Assembly (NCBI RefSeq): GCF_003674095.1
Contig: NZ_RDBF01000009.1
Coordinates: 46,233 to 110,232, forward strand
Direction: 5' to 3'
Origin: Aeromicrobium phragmitis
GTDB lineage: Bacteria; Actinomycetota; Actinomycetes; Propionibacteriales; Nocardioidaceae
Length of the DNA stretch: 64,000 nucleotides
A program made the translations under genes and the position numbers. Positions 8,620 through 19,773 of this stretch are shown here, piece after piece. The notes below the pieces were generated by a model that was not told where the DNA came from, did not search any database, and saw only the letters and a program-made list of their open reading frames with translations. The number at the start of each line of letters is the position of its first letter. Positions within the stretch are counted from its first letter, which is position 1.

Positions 8620-11055
8620 GTGAAGTACGCAGACCCGCACGCCTGTCCCGATTGCCGAGGGCGGATCGCGGGGCATCGGCGATGCCCTCACTGCGGGCTC
8701 ACCCTCACTGGTCCGGCGGCCACCGCGTTGTGGCGGCAGATGGAGCGGGTCGACGCTCTCGTCGCCGAGGCCCGGAAGGTCCGCCCTCAGCCACCGGCCG
8801 CACCCGTCGCTACGCCGGCGCCGACCGGCGCGCCCGTGCCGGCGGCTCCGATGACACCGCAGGCGACCGCGTTCCCACCGTTCCCGGCAACTGCCCCACC
8901 GCGTCCCACGTCCGCGCCCCGCACGGGGCTCGATGCCGGTTCCGTGATCCTCGGCCTGGGCGCGCTCCTGCTCCTGGTGGCCGCCACCATCTTCATCTCG
9001 GTCTCCTGGGACCGGCTCGGTCTCTTCGGTCGTTCGATGGTGCTGTTCGCCGCCACCGTTGCGGCGGCCGCAGCCGCCGCGTTCACCACCCGGCGGCGTC
9101 TTAGCGCCTCGGCGGAGGCATTGTGGGCGGTCGGCTTCGGCCTCCTGACGTTGGACTGGTTCGCTGCCCGAGCCGAGGGGCTGTTCGCTCTGGACGTCGT
9201 CCCCGGCGAGATCCACCTCGGCGGATGGGCTGTCCTCCTGGCGCTGCTCGCGCTACCGGTCGCACGGCTCGGACGCACGCGCCTGGGCCGGCACCTGGTC
9301 CTGCCCCAGATCTACGCGGGCGTCGCCCCCTGGATCGCGGTTCCGGCCGTCCTCTTCTACCTGTGGTCCGATGCCGATTGGACCGCGTTCTGGTCCGGTG
9401 CGGTGGCCGGACTCCTGGCGGCCCTCGTTGTCACCCTGGCGTGGCGACTGCGGGCGAGAATCGCCCTCTGGATCGCCGTGCCGCTCGGGGCGGCAGTCGT
9501 CCCGTTCCTGGTCATCGCGGCGCTCACGGAGGCGTTCACGTCACCGGACCTCGACGGCCTGGTTCTGAATGGTCACGGCGCGCCGCTCGCCGTCATCGCG
9601 GTCGGCAGCGCGGTCGCCGCACTGGTTCTCCCACGAGGCGCGTCCGGCGCTGCGGCCGTCGCGCTCACCGCGGTGGGCATCCTCGTGCTGACCGCCGTCG
9701 TCGGGGAGTCGTCGGCCACCATCGCCGCGATCGTCGCCGCGGTGATCATCGCGCTGGGCAGCATCGTGGTTCGGGGGGCCTCGGTGTGGGCCCGCGGTGC
9801 CCACGCGGCACTCGTGACGGCTGCGGGCGGAGCCCTCCTGGTGGTGCTGGCCGGCTGGTCCGGTGACGTCGTTACCCCCGTCGCCGTGGCCGCGCTGTCG
9901 GTCGGTGTGGCCGCTGCGGCCTGGGGCGCCCACCGCTGGACGAGCATCGCCCTGCCGCGACCGTTGCTGCGTCCTGTCGTCGTGTCGATCCTGCTGGTGG
10001 GGCTGATGGCGACCATGGGAGCTGCGGAGCTTCCCGCGTCCGCTCAGGCAGCCGTCGCGATCGCCGCGGCCGTCGTCGTCGCGTGGCGCTTGGCCCGGGG
10101 TACTCGCGTGGAGCAGTGGATCGGCCCGGCTGCGCTGCTCGTGGCGTTGCTGCCCGCGTCGAGCAACGACGGTGTGGCCGCATGGTCGTATGCCATCGTC
10201 GCGGCGGCCTTGGCGATCCTCGCGGCCACGACGCGGTGGGACCTGCTCGCAGCCGTCTCCGGAGTGCTCGCCGCGCTGACGGCCGCCGGGGCGGGGGTCG
10301 CGTTGTCGAGCTCGGCTGGGCTTGACGCCCGCGGCGTGTCGTTGTGGCTCACCCTGACCGGTGTCGCCGCCTTCGGTATCGCGAGCTGGTACCTCGAGTC
10401 ACCCGTGCGACGGCTTCCGCTGGAGGCAACCGCCGGGGTGGTGGCCTTCGCGGGTGTGCTCGCCGGACTCGACGTCCAGGACGCTTCATGGGCGGCGTTG
10501 CTGTTCCTCGTGCTCGCACTCACCCTGTTCGCGGCCGCCGCCGATGTGGCCGACCGGCGTTGGTGCGCCGTTCCCGCCGTCGTCCTCGCGGTCCTGTCGT
10601 GGATCTGCTTCATCGTGGGGGAGGAGATCACCTCGGTCGAGGCGTTCACCGTTCCGCTGGCCGCCGTGGCTCTCGGGATCGGCGGCTGGTTCCTGCGACG
10701 TGATGCGTCCGTGCGGACGGTCCCCGCGCTCGGCGTGGGGCTCGCCCTCGCCGTCCTGCCGTCGCTGCCGCAGGCGCTCGCCGATCCGACGGGGCTGCGA
10801 GCCGTCCTGCTCGGTCTCGCCGCGCTGGTCGCGCTCGCGGTCGGCGGGTGGCGGTCCTGGCAGGCGCCGTTCGTGGTCGGCGTGGTCGTCCTGGCCCTCC
10901 TGGTGATCGTCAATCTGTGGCCGCTCGCCATGGCCGTGCAGCGGTGGGCGCTCTTCGGTCTGCTCGGTATCGCGCTGCTCGTGATCGGCGTAACGTGGGA
11001 GGCCCGAGTGCGGCAGGGCCGGGCCGCCCTTCGGGTCGTCGCCTCGATGCGTTGA
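8620..11055 (+). CDS. Large polytopic membrane protein with N-terminal zinc ribbon (SCO7613-like)
   Basis: This 811-residue protein starts with a zinc ribbon (Cys9, Cys12, Cys22, Cys25: CPDC...CPHC). A Pro/Ala-rich linker (about 55-105) follows, then some twenty or more hydrophobic helices to the C-terminus, interrupted by short Arg-rich loops. The architecture matches actinobacterial proteins named for the SCO7613 C-terminal domain, whose function is unknown. The last 20 residues are basic. GTG 8620 is preceded by GAGAGG. The unusual Ala/Val/Leu content also makes long spurious frames on the other strand. The gene is isolated between the methyltransferase and acnA. Confidence 0.8.
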   Translation: MKYADPHACPDCRGRIAGHRRCPHCGLTLTGPAATALWRQMERVDALVAEARKVRPQPPAAPVATPAPTGAPVPAAPMTPQATAFPPFPATAPPRPTSAPRTGLDAGSVILGLGALLLLVAATIFISVSWDRLGLFGRSMVLFAATVAAAAAAAFTTRRRLSASAEALWAVGFGLLTLDWFAARAEGLFALDVVPGEIHLGGWAVLLALLALPVARLGRTRLGRHLVLPQIYAGVAPWIAVPAVLFYLWSDADWTAFWSGAVAGLLAALVVTLAWRLRARIALWIAVPLGAAVVPFLVIAALTEAFTSPDLDGLVLNGHGAPLAVIAVGSAVAALVLPRGASGAAAVALTAVGILVLTAVVGESSATIAAIVAAVIIALGSIVVRGASVWARGAHAALVTAAGGALLVVLAGWSGDVVTPVAVAALSVGVAAAAWGAHRWTSIALPRPLLRPVVVSILLVGLMATMGAAELPASAQAAVAIAAAVVVAWRLARGTRVEQWIGPAALLVALLPASSNDGVAAWSYAIVAAALAILAATTRWDLLAAVSGVLAALTAAGAGVALSSSAGLDARGVSLWLTLTGVAAFGIASWYLESPVRRLPLEATAGVVAFAGVLAGLDVQDASWAALLFLVLALTLFAAAADVADRRWCAVPAVVLAVLSWICFIVGEEITSVEAFTVPLAAVALGIGGWFLRRDASVRTVPALGVGLALAVLPSLPQALADPTGLRAVLLGLAALVALAVGGWRSWQAPFVVGVVVLALLVIVNLWPLAMAVQRWALFGLLGIALLVIGVTWEARVRQGRAALRVVASMR

Positions 11056-11064
11056 CCCTCCGGC

Positions 11065-11085
11065 GGTAAGGGCGACCTTCGTTGA
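11065..11085 (+). promoter_or_regulatory. Iron-box-like element upstream of acnA, shared with the suf promoter
   Basis: GGTAAGG-GCG-ACCTTCGTTGA. Eighteen of 21 bases match the element upstream of sufR (56917-56937). Within it CGGTAAGGGCGACCT (11064-11078) fits the DtxR/IdeR core AGGTWAGSCTWACCT at 11 of 15 positions, counting degenerate bases. The preceding CGGCGG and following CCGCCG could also pair as a weak hairpin. Confidence 0.5.
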
Positions 11086-11104
11086 GGGCTCCGCCGCGAC
11101 AAGG

Positions 11105-11122
11105 TATCTTGATGTCAAGATA
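11105..11122. promoter_or_regulatory. Perfect palindromic operator at the acnA promoter
   Basis: TATCTTGA-TG-TCAAGATA is an 18-bp inverted repeat with 8-bp perfect arms. Its right end runs into TATTGT (11121-11126), the best -10 candidate for acnA, leaving a leader of about 60 nt. Such a position fits a dimeric repressor. I cannot name the regulator. Confidence 0.6.
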
Positions 11123-11193
11123 TTGTGTCGGCCTCCGTGATGCGCGGAACCGAAAGGTCGGCAGGATGGGTCCAGACACGCGAAGGAGAGACG

Positions 11194-14061
<2,868 letters not shown>

Positions 14062-14073
14062 GCACCGAACCCC

Positions 14074-14105
14074 GAAGGCCCCGGCGATCGGTCGCCGGGG
14101 CCTTC
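14074..14105 (+). terminator. Terminator after acnA
   Basis: A 14-bp perfect stem (14074-14087 with 14092-14105, GAAGGCCCCGGCGA arm) with a TCGG loop begins 13 bp after the acnA stop, followed by TGG without a U-run. Its strength and position support termination. Confidence 0.8.
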
Positions 14106-14144
14106 TGGCGTTCTCGCCACCTCCGCCGACGCTCGGACCGCGGT

Positions 14145-14150
14145 TAACCT
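14145..14150 (+). promoter_or_regulatory. -10 box of the flavin reductase gene (leaderless)
   Basis: TAACCT lies 6 nt before the GTG start at 14157, with no SD. Confidence 0.55.
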
Positions 14151-14156
14151 GACGGG

Positions 14157-14660
14157 GTGACGATCCACAGCGACCACCCCTTCGTGCCGCCCGAGTCCGA
14201 TCGTGACGTCGTGCGCCGGTTCCGCGGCCGTCTCGCGGCGTCCGTCACCGTGGTCGCCACGGGGGAAGGCCGTGATCGCAGCGGCCTGACGGTCTCGTCA
14301 CTCGTGATCGTCGACGGGCCGAAGTCCCGGGTCGTCGCGTTCGTCGACCCGGACTCCGAACTGGGCGAGGCGGTGGACGTCGGTACCTGCGTCACCGTCT
14401 CGCTGCTCACCGACGGCGACCAGTTCCTGGCGGACGCGTTCGCCGGGCTCGCGCCGGCGCCGGGAGGTGCGTTCCGGCTGGGCGACTGGAACGACACCGC
14501 TTGGGGTCCGGTGCACGCGCAGCGATCGTGGCTCGGCGCACGCATCGAGGGCGTGCGCGAACTCGGGTACGCGCTCGAGATCGTCGCCGTCGTCGAGCAC
14601 GCGGAGATCCATGGCGAGGAGGGGCTCGTTCACGTGCGGGGCCGCTATCGCAGCAGCTAG
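14157..14660 (+). CDS. Flavin reductase family protein (FMN-binding split barrel)
   Basis: This 167-residue protein has the flavin-reductase-like fold used by FMN reductase components of two-component monooxygenases. The N-terminal RRFRGRLAASVTVVAT and GLTVSSLVIVDGPKSRVVAFVDP blocks align with the FMN-binding strands, and GYALEIVAVVEHAEIH closes the barrel. No monooxygenase partner is nearby, so the substrate is unknown. GTG 14157 is chosen for the TAACCT-N6-GTG arrangement. Only 9 bp separate it from the next gene, but that one has its own -10. Confidence 0.8.
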   Translation: MTIHSDHPFVPPESDRDVVRRFRGRLAASVTVVATGEGRDRSGLTVSSLVIVDGPKSRVVAFVDPDSELGEAVDVGTCVTVSLLTDGDQFLADAFAGLAPAPGGAFRLGDWNDTAWGPVHAQRSWLGARIEGVRELGYALEIVAVVEHAEIHGEEGLVHVRGRYRSS

Positions 14661-14663
14661 GGT
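14658..14663 (+). promoter_or_regulatory. -10 box of the SMP-30-like gene (leaderless)
   Basis: TAGGGT, overlapping the stop codon of the flavin reductase gene, lies 6 nt before ATG 14670. Confidence 0.55.
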
Positions 14664-14669
14664 GCGGCC

Positions 14670-15644
14670 ATGGCCAAGCCGTCGATCGACCCACAGCGCT
14701 GGCGGCCACCACCCGCCGACCTGTCCGAGCCGGACGTGGCTCACGTGGCTCGCGTCTACCCGGTGTCCGGAAAGGGACCCGAGGACGTTCTTGTGCTGCC
14801 CGACGGGAGCGTGCTCACCGGCCTGGAGGACGGCCGAATCGTGCGCATCGATCCGACGAGCGCTCAGGAGCGCACCGTGGTCGACACCGGCGGCCGGCCG
14901 TTCGGTCTGGAACGTCATCCCGACGGCGGCGTCGTCGTGTGCGACGGTTTCCGCGGGCTCCTGCATCTCAGCGAGGACGGCACGCTCACGACGCTGCTGG
15001 ACCGGGTCGAGGGCGTGCCGCTGAAGTTCTGCAACAACGCCGCCGTCGCCGCGGACGGCACGATCTACCTGAGCGACTCGACGCGCAAGTTCGGTCCGTT
15101 CGACTGGCGCGCGGATCTACTGGAGCACCGGCCGACCGGCCGGCTGCTGCGCCGCGACCCTGACGGGAACGTCGAGGTCCTACTCGACGGGCTGGCCTTC
15201 GCCAACGGCGTGGCACTCACGCCGGCCGAGGACGCGGTCATCGTCGCCGAGACGGCCGGCTACGTGCTTCGACGCGTCGACCTGTCCACCGGCACGGCCA
15301 CGCAGTTCGGGCCGGTGCTGACGGGATTCCCCGACAACATCGCACTCGGCGACGACGGTCTCATCTGGGTCACGATCGCCTCCCCGCGCGACGCCGCGCT
15401 CGACGCCCTGTTGCCGCGCGCCCCCTGGATGCGATCGCTCGTGTGGGCTTTGCCCGACCGCCTGCAGCCGCAGCCGAAGTCGACGATCCACGTGCAAGCC
15501 TACGAACCGGAGACCGGCCAGCGGATCCACGACGTGCACACGTCGCACCCCGACTTCGGCATGGTCACCGGCGTCCGCAAGTGCGGCGACCGGGTGTGGC
15601 TCGGCAGCCTGGAGTCGCGCGCCATCGCGGCGTTGTCGTGGTGA
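14670..15644 (+). CDS. SMP-30/strictosidine synthase-like beta-propeller protein
   Basis: This 324-residue predicted six-bladed propeller belongs to the SMP-30/gluconolactonase/strictosidine-synthase-like group. Repeated blade motifs are seen: PEDVLVLPDGSVLTG, PFGLERHPDGGVVVCD, CNNAAVAADGTIYLSD, ANGVALTPAEDAVIVAE and PDNIALGDDGLIWVT. The middle block (KFGPFDWRADLLE) resembles the APMAP/strictosidine synthase branch rather than true gluconolactonases. A lactonase or esterase role is likely, substrate unknown. No signal peptide is apparent, so it is presumably cytosolic. It starts from a leaderless ATG. Confidence 0.8.
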   Translation: MAKPSIDPQRWRPPPADLSEPDVAHVARVYPVSGKGPEDVLVLPDGSVLTGLEDGRIVRIDPTSAQERTVVDTGGRPFGLERHPDGGVVVCDGFRGLLHLSEDGTLTTLLDRVEGVPLKFCNNAAVAADGTIYLSDSTRKFGPFDWRADLLEHRPTGRLLRRDPDGNVEVLLDGLAFANGVALTPAEDAVIVAETAGYVLRRVDLSTGTATQFGPVLTGFPDNIALGDDGLIWVTIASPRDAALDALLPRAPWMRSLVWALPDRLQPQPKSTIHVQAYEPETGQRIHDVHTSHPDFGMVTGVRKCGDRVWLGSLESRAIAALSW

Positions 15645-15688
15645 CGGCGCAAGCGCCGGGCTGACCGGGCGCCGTGGGGTCGGCTCGT

Positions 15689-15694
15689 TACGAT
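15689..15694 (+). promoter_or_regulatory. -10 box of dxs (leaderless)
   Basis: TACGAT lies 6 nt before ATG 15701; no convincing -35 is visible. Confidence 0.55.
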
Positions 15695-15700
15695 GGAGCA

Positions 15701-17596
15701 ATGGCCAGCGTGCTCCGATCCCTCTCCGGTCCCACGGACCTGCGGCGGCTTGGCGACGCCGAACTCACCGAGCTCGCCACCGAGATCCGGCAGCTGCTGC
15801 TGGAGTCGGTCGCCGCCAACGGCGGGCACCTGGGTCCGAATCTGGGAGTCGTCGAACTCACCATCGCCCTGCACCGGGTTTTCGAGTCCCCCCGTGATCG
15901 GATCGTCTGGGACACCGGGCACCAGTCGTACGTGCACAAGATGCTGACCGGGCGGGCGGACGGCTTCGCCACGCTGCGCCAGGAGGGCGGTCTCTCCGGC
16001 TATCCCTCACGCGGCGAGTCCGACCACGATTGGGTGGAGAACTCCCACGCCTCCACGTCGTTGTCGTACGCGGACGGGCTGGCGCGGGCGTACCAACTCC
16101 AGGGTCGCGACGATCACGTCGTCGCCGTGATCGGCGACGGCGCACTGACCGGAGGGATGGCGTGGGAGGCGATCAACAACATCGCCGCGGACCCGCAGCG
16201 CCGCGTCGTCATCGTCGTCAACGACAACGGCCGCTCCTACACTCCGACGGTCGGCGGCCTCGCGAACAAGCTGACCGAGATCCGCACCAACCCGCGCTAC
16301 GAGCCGACCCTGCGGGCCATCCGCGAACGGCTCACCTCCGGGCACCGCGTCGGCGAAGTCGCGTACGAGGCCCTGCACGCGATGAAGAAGGGGATCAAGG
16401 ACGCCCTCGCGCCTCAGGGCATGTTCGAGGATCTCGGCATCAAGTACATCGGCCCGGTCGACGGCCACGATCGCCGCGCTATGGAGCAGGCGCTGCTGGC
16501 CGCGAAGCGATTCGGCGGCCCCGTGCTCGTGCACGCCATCACCACCAAGGGCCAGGGGTACGACATCGCCGTGGCCAACGAGAACGATCAGATGCACCAG
16601 TCGCATCCGTTCGACCTCGCCACGGGCGAAGTCACCGACGTCGCCCCGGCGGGGTGGACGTCGGTCTTCCGTGACGAGATCGTGCGGATCGCCGACGAGC
16701 GCCCGGACGTCGTCGGCATCACGGCGGCGATGTTGTACCCAGTGGGCCTCGATGCGTTCGCCGACAAGTTCCCCGACCGCGTCTTCGACGTCGGCATCGC
16801 CGAGCAGCACGCCGCGACGTGCGCCGCGGGTCTCGCCATGGGCGGGCTGCATCCGGTCGTCGCGGTGTACGCCACCTTCCTCAACCGAGCCTTCGACCAG
16901 GTGCTGCTCGACGTCGCGCTGCACCGCTGCGGCGTGACGTTCGTGCTCGACCGCGCCGGCGTCACCGGCGACGACGGCGCAAGCCACAACGGCATGTGGG
17001 ATCTCTCCCTTCTGCAGTTGGTCCCGGGGCTGCACCTGGCGGCACCCCGCGACGGCGCCCAGCTGCGAGAGTTGCTGCGCGAGGCCGTGGACATCGAGGA
17101 TGCGCCCAGCGTCGTGCGCTTCGCCAAAGGGGCCGTGGGACCCGACATCGACGCGATCGAACGCCTCGGCACCGTCGACGTGCTGCGCCGCGACGAGTCC
17201 GCCGAGGTGCTGTTCGTCGGGGTCGGTCCGTTCGCGCAGGTGGCGCTCGACGCCGCAGCCGACCTCGCCGCCGCCGGCATCGCCAGCACCGTGGTCGATC
17301 CGCGATGGGTCAAACCACTTGACCCCGCGATCACCGACCTCGCCCGGCGGCACCGGCTCGTCGTCACGGTCGAGGACAACGGCCGCCAGGGCGGCGTGGG
17401 CGCCACCGTGGCACAGACCTTGCACGATGCCGACGTGTCCGCCCCCGTGCGGATCCACGCCATCGCCCAGGAGTTCCTCGACCACGCCAAGCGGGGCGTC
17501 ATCCTGGAGCGCCTGGGGCTGACGGCCGACACCATCGCGGCCGACGCCCGCGCCGCGTTGTCCGGGGTCGGCACGGGGAATAACTCACAGGAGTGA
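15701..17596 (+). CDS. dxs: 1-deoxy-D-xylulose-5-phosphate synthase
   Basis: This 631-residue thiamine-diphosphate enzyme condenses pyruvate and glyceraldehyde-3-phosphate. It is the first step of the MEP isoprenoid pathway. The TPP/Mg motif [16 protein letters not shown], the [13 protein letters not shown] region and the transketolase-like pyrimidine domain with [15 protein letters not shown] are all intact, followed by the C-terminal transketolase domain. Length is normal. ATG 15701 is chosen over the further upstream frame because TACGAT precedes it by 6 nt. It is coupled to the PAC2 gene by a GTGA overlap. Confidence 0.96.
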   Translation: MASVLRSLSGPTDLRRLGDAELTELATEIRQLLLESVAANGGHLGPNLGVVELTIALHRVFESPRDRIVWDTGHQSYVHKMLTGRADGFATLRQEGGLSGYPSRGESDHDWVENSHASTSLSYADGLARAYQLQGRDDHVVAVIGDGALTGGMAWEAINNIAADPQRRVVIVVNDNGRSYTPTVGGLANKLTEIRTNPRYEPTLRAIRERLTSGHRVGEVAYEALHAMKKGIKDALAPQGMFEDLGIKYIGPVDGHDRRAMEQALLAAKRFGGPVLVHAITTKGQGYDIAVANENDQMHQSHPFDLATGEVTDVAPAGWTSVFRDEIVRIADERPDVVGITAAMLYPVGLDAFADKFPDRVFDVGIAEQHAATCAAGLAMGGLHPVVAVYATFLNRAFDQVLLDVALHRCGVTFVLDRAGVTGDDGASHNGMWDLSLLQLVPGLHLAAPRDGAQLRELLREAVDIEDAPSVVRFAKGAVGPDIDAIERLGTVDVLRRDESAEVLFVGVGPFAQVALDAAADLAAAGIASTVVDPRWVKPLDPAITDLARRHRLVVTVEDNGRQGGVGATVAQTLHDADVSAPVRIHAIAQEFLDHAKRGVILERLGLTADTIAADARAALSGVGTGNNSQE

Positions 17597-18510
17597 GAGC
17601 GTTGACGCCGAAGTGGTTCTCATCGAATCGTCAATCTCGTGACCGCGCGGCCCGGCGGGAGCCCGGTCCGGTCCTGATCCATGTCCTCGAGGGCTTCCTG
17701 AGCGCCGGTTCGTCCGCGACCCTCGCGGCAGCGCAGTTGCGCGGAGACGACAGCGAGGTCGTGCACGAGTTCGACCTCGATCCGATCTACGACTACCGCG
17801 CCAGGCGCCCGCCGATCGTGTTCGACGGCGACCACTACCGCGACTACGAAGAGCCGCGACTCGCCATCACCCGCGAGCACGACGTCCAGGGCCGCGAGTT
17901 CCTGCTGCTGTCCGGCCCGGAGCCGGACTTCGGGTGGGAGCACTTCGTCGCCGAGGTGATCAGCGTCGTCGAACGCGAGAACGTCTCGCTGACCGTCGGC
18001 CTCGGCGCGGTGCCGATGGGCGTCCCGCACACTCGGCCGCCGATGATCACGGCCCACGCCACCCGGCCCGAGCTGGTCGACCGTCGCAACCTGTGGGAGG
18101 CCGAGATCACGATTCCGTCGTCCGCGCAGGCGTTGCTGGAGTACCGGCTCGGTCAGCGCGGCCACGACGCGATCGGCTACGTGGTGCACGTCCCGCACTA
18201 CCTCACTCAGGTGGAGTACCCCACCGCCGCGATCGCGCTGCTCGAAGCGCTCGCCGTCCGACTCGGTCTCACGTTCGACCTCGAGACGCTGCGCGCCGCA
18301 CAGCCCGAGGCCATCGCGCAGATCGACGAGCAGATCGCGGAGCAGCATGGCGAGGATGTGCTGAACGGGCTCGAGCAGCAGTACGACGCGTTCGCGCGCG
18401 GGGCGGCCCGGTCGCTGCTGGAGGACGACGACCGACTCCCCAGCGGCGAGGAGCTCGCGTCCCAGCTGGAGCGGTTCCTGGCGCAACACCGAGGCGACGA
18501 CCAGGGCTGA
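17593..18510 (+). CDS. PAC2 family (proteasome assembly chaperone-like) protein
   Basis: This 305-residue cytoplasmic protein matches the PAC2/DUF75 family of Actinobacteria. Typical blocks are [34 protein letters not shown] and a central [15 protein letters not shown] glutamate-rich helical C-terminus (about 235-305) follows. Homologues resemble eukaryotic proteasome assembly chaperones structurally, but the bacterial role is not established. No proteasome gene is nearby. GTG 17593 overlaps the dxs stop. Confidence 0.85.
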   Translation: MRALTPKWFSSNRQSRDRAARREPGPVLIHVLEGFLSAGSSATLAAAQLRGDDSEVVHEFDLDPIYDYRARRPPIVFDGDHYRDYEEPRLAITREHDVQGREFLLLSGPEPDFGWEHFVAEVISVVERENVSLTVGLGAVPMGVPHTRPPMITAHATRPELVDRRNLWEAEITIPSSAQALLEYRLGQRGHDAIGYVVHVPHYLTQVEYPTAAIALLEALAVRLGLTFDLETLRAAQPEAIAQIDEQIAEQHGEDVLNGLEQQYDAFARGAARSLLEDDDRLPSGEELASQLERFLAQHRGDDQG

Positions 18511-18518
18511 CCGGCCGA

Positions 18519-18524
18519 TAGGAT
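18519..18524 (+). promoter_or_regulatory. -10 box of tesB (leaderless)
   Basis: TAGGAT lies 7 nt before GTG 18532. Confidence 0.55.
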
Positions 18525-18531
18525 CGGCCTC

Positions 18532-19398
18532 GTGCCTGCGTCAGTCAACGAAGTCGTCGAACTGCTGGAGCTCGAACCCTTGGAGGTCGGGCTGTTCCGC
18601 GGCGCTCAGCCGCGCAACTCCCGGCTGCGCCGCGTGTTCGGTGGCCAGGTGGCCGCGCAGGCGACGATGGCCGCACAACTCACGGTTCCCGACGACCGGC
18701 AGCTGCACTCGCTGCACGCGTACTTCATTCTCGGCGGCGATCCTGCCATCCCGATCGTCTACGACGTCGAGAACGTCCGCGACGGACGGTCGTTCACGAC
18801 GCGGCGGGTCGCGGCGCGCCAGCACGGCGAGATCATCTTCTACATGACCGCGTCGTTCCAGCGCGAGGAGTCCGGCTGGGATCATCAGGACGCGATGCCG
18901 CAGGTGCCGGGCCCGGACGAGGCGACCCCCATGTCGGACCTCGTCAAGCTCATCGACGCCGAGTCGGCGGACCAGTGGCATGCCGAGTGGGGTGGCTACG
19001 ACATGCGGTACGTCGGCGACAACCGCCCAGCCGACGATCCGGCGCGGGAGGCTGTTCCGGCGGTCCAGCGCATGTGGTTCAAGGCCGCCGGCGAGCTGCC
19101 GGACGATGAGGCGATTCACAACGCGGCGTTCACCTACTACAGCGACTTCAGCCTGCTCGGCGCGTCGCTGGTGCCACACGGACTCATCATCAATTCGCCC
19201 AAGGTCTCGCCGGCATCGCTCGACCACACCATCTGGTTCCACCGACCGTTCCGGACCGATCAGTGGCTGCTGTACGACCAGACCTCGCCGTCCGCCTCGG
19301 GCGCTCGCGGCTTCAGCACGGCCAAGGTGTTCACCGAGGACGGCACCCTCGTCGCCTCCGTCGCCCAAGAAGGCCTCATCCGCCAAGCCAAGAAGTAA
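18532..19398 (+). CDS. tesB: Acyl-CoA thioesterase II
   Basis: This 288-residue double-hotdog thioesterase hydrolyses medium and long acyl-CoA to free fatty acid and CoA. The N-terminal hotdog has RVFGGQVAAQA and LHSLHAYFILGGD. The C-terminal half carries the conserved SLDHTIWFHRPFRTDQWLLYDQ region and the closing RGFSTAKVF and VASVAQEGLIR. Length matches TesB. It starts from a leaderless GTG. The gene runs into a repeat block that separates it from the convergent htdX-like gene; both act on acyl-CoA, which may or may not be coincidence. Confidence 0.92.
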   Translation: MPASVNEVVELLELEPLEVGLFRGAQPRNSRLRRVFGGQVAAQATMAAQLTVPDDRQLHSLHAYFILGGDPAIPIVYDVENVRDGRSFTTRRVAARQHGEIIFYMTASFQREESGWDHQDAMPQVPGPDEATPMSDLVKLIDAESADQWHAEWGGYDMRYVGDNRPADDPAREAVPAVQRMWFKAAGELPDDEAIHNAAFTYYSDFSLLGASLVPHGLIINSPKVSPASLDHTIWFHRPFRTDQWLLYDQTSPSASGARGFSTAKVFTEDGTLVASVAQEGLIRQAKK

Positions 19399-19412
19399 CC
19401 CGGGCGGCCCGA

Positions 19413-19735
19413 GGTGGTCGAGTAGGCCGGAGCCATTGGTCCCTCGTTCCGGTTCCTGAGTAGCCGCGAGGAACGAGCGGCGTATCGAAGGGCGCCGCTA
19501 CTCGACCACCAACGACTCGGTGGTCGAGTAGGCGGTCGCTCAGCGACCGACATGGAGCCATCGCAGGAGGGGCGTAGCCGCGATGGAGCGAGACCAGGTT
19601 GCGTGGGATGTGGTCTCGATACGCGGCTCGTTCCGGTTCCTGAGTAGCCGCGAGGAACGAGCGGCGTATCGAAGGGCGCCGCTACTCGACCACCAACAAC
19701 TCGGTGGTCGAGTAGGAGGTCGCTCAGCGACCGAC
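19413..19735. repeat. Palindromic 'GGTGGTCGAGTAG' repeat block between convergent genes
   Basis: The 375 bp between tesB and the htdX-like gene hold no real gene. GGTGGTCGAGTAG occurs at 19413, 19519 and 19703. Its complement occurs at 19498-19510 and 19682-19694. A 109-bp stretch is duplicated (19443-19551 and 19627-19735) with two mismatches, a 184-bp shift. Inside each copy GGTCGCTCAGCGACC forms a hairpin, and CTACTCGACCACC...GGTGGTCGAGTAG forms a longer one. The block between copies contains a degenerate unit. Short frames here are repeat artefacts. The same family recurs at 63.5-64 kb. Confidence 0.85.
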
Positions 19736-19773
19736 GTATCGAGACGTCCGCCGCTACTCGGCCGCGATCCGCG

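Noticed and set aside
11061..11096. Possible terminator CGGCGG...CCGCCG after the large membrane protein gene
   Set aside because: Only a 6-bp stem with a 24-nt loop, and the loop is the iron-box-like element; too weak to call.
16007..17574. Long minus-strand frames (492 and 328 codons) over dxs
   Set aside because: They are opposite a complete dxs and have no homologous features.
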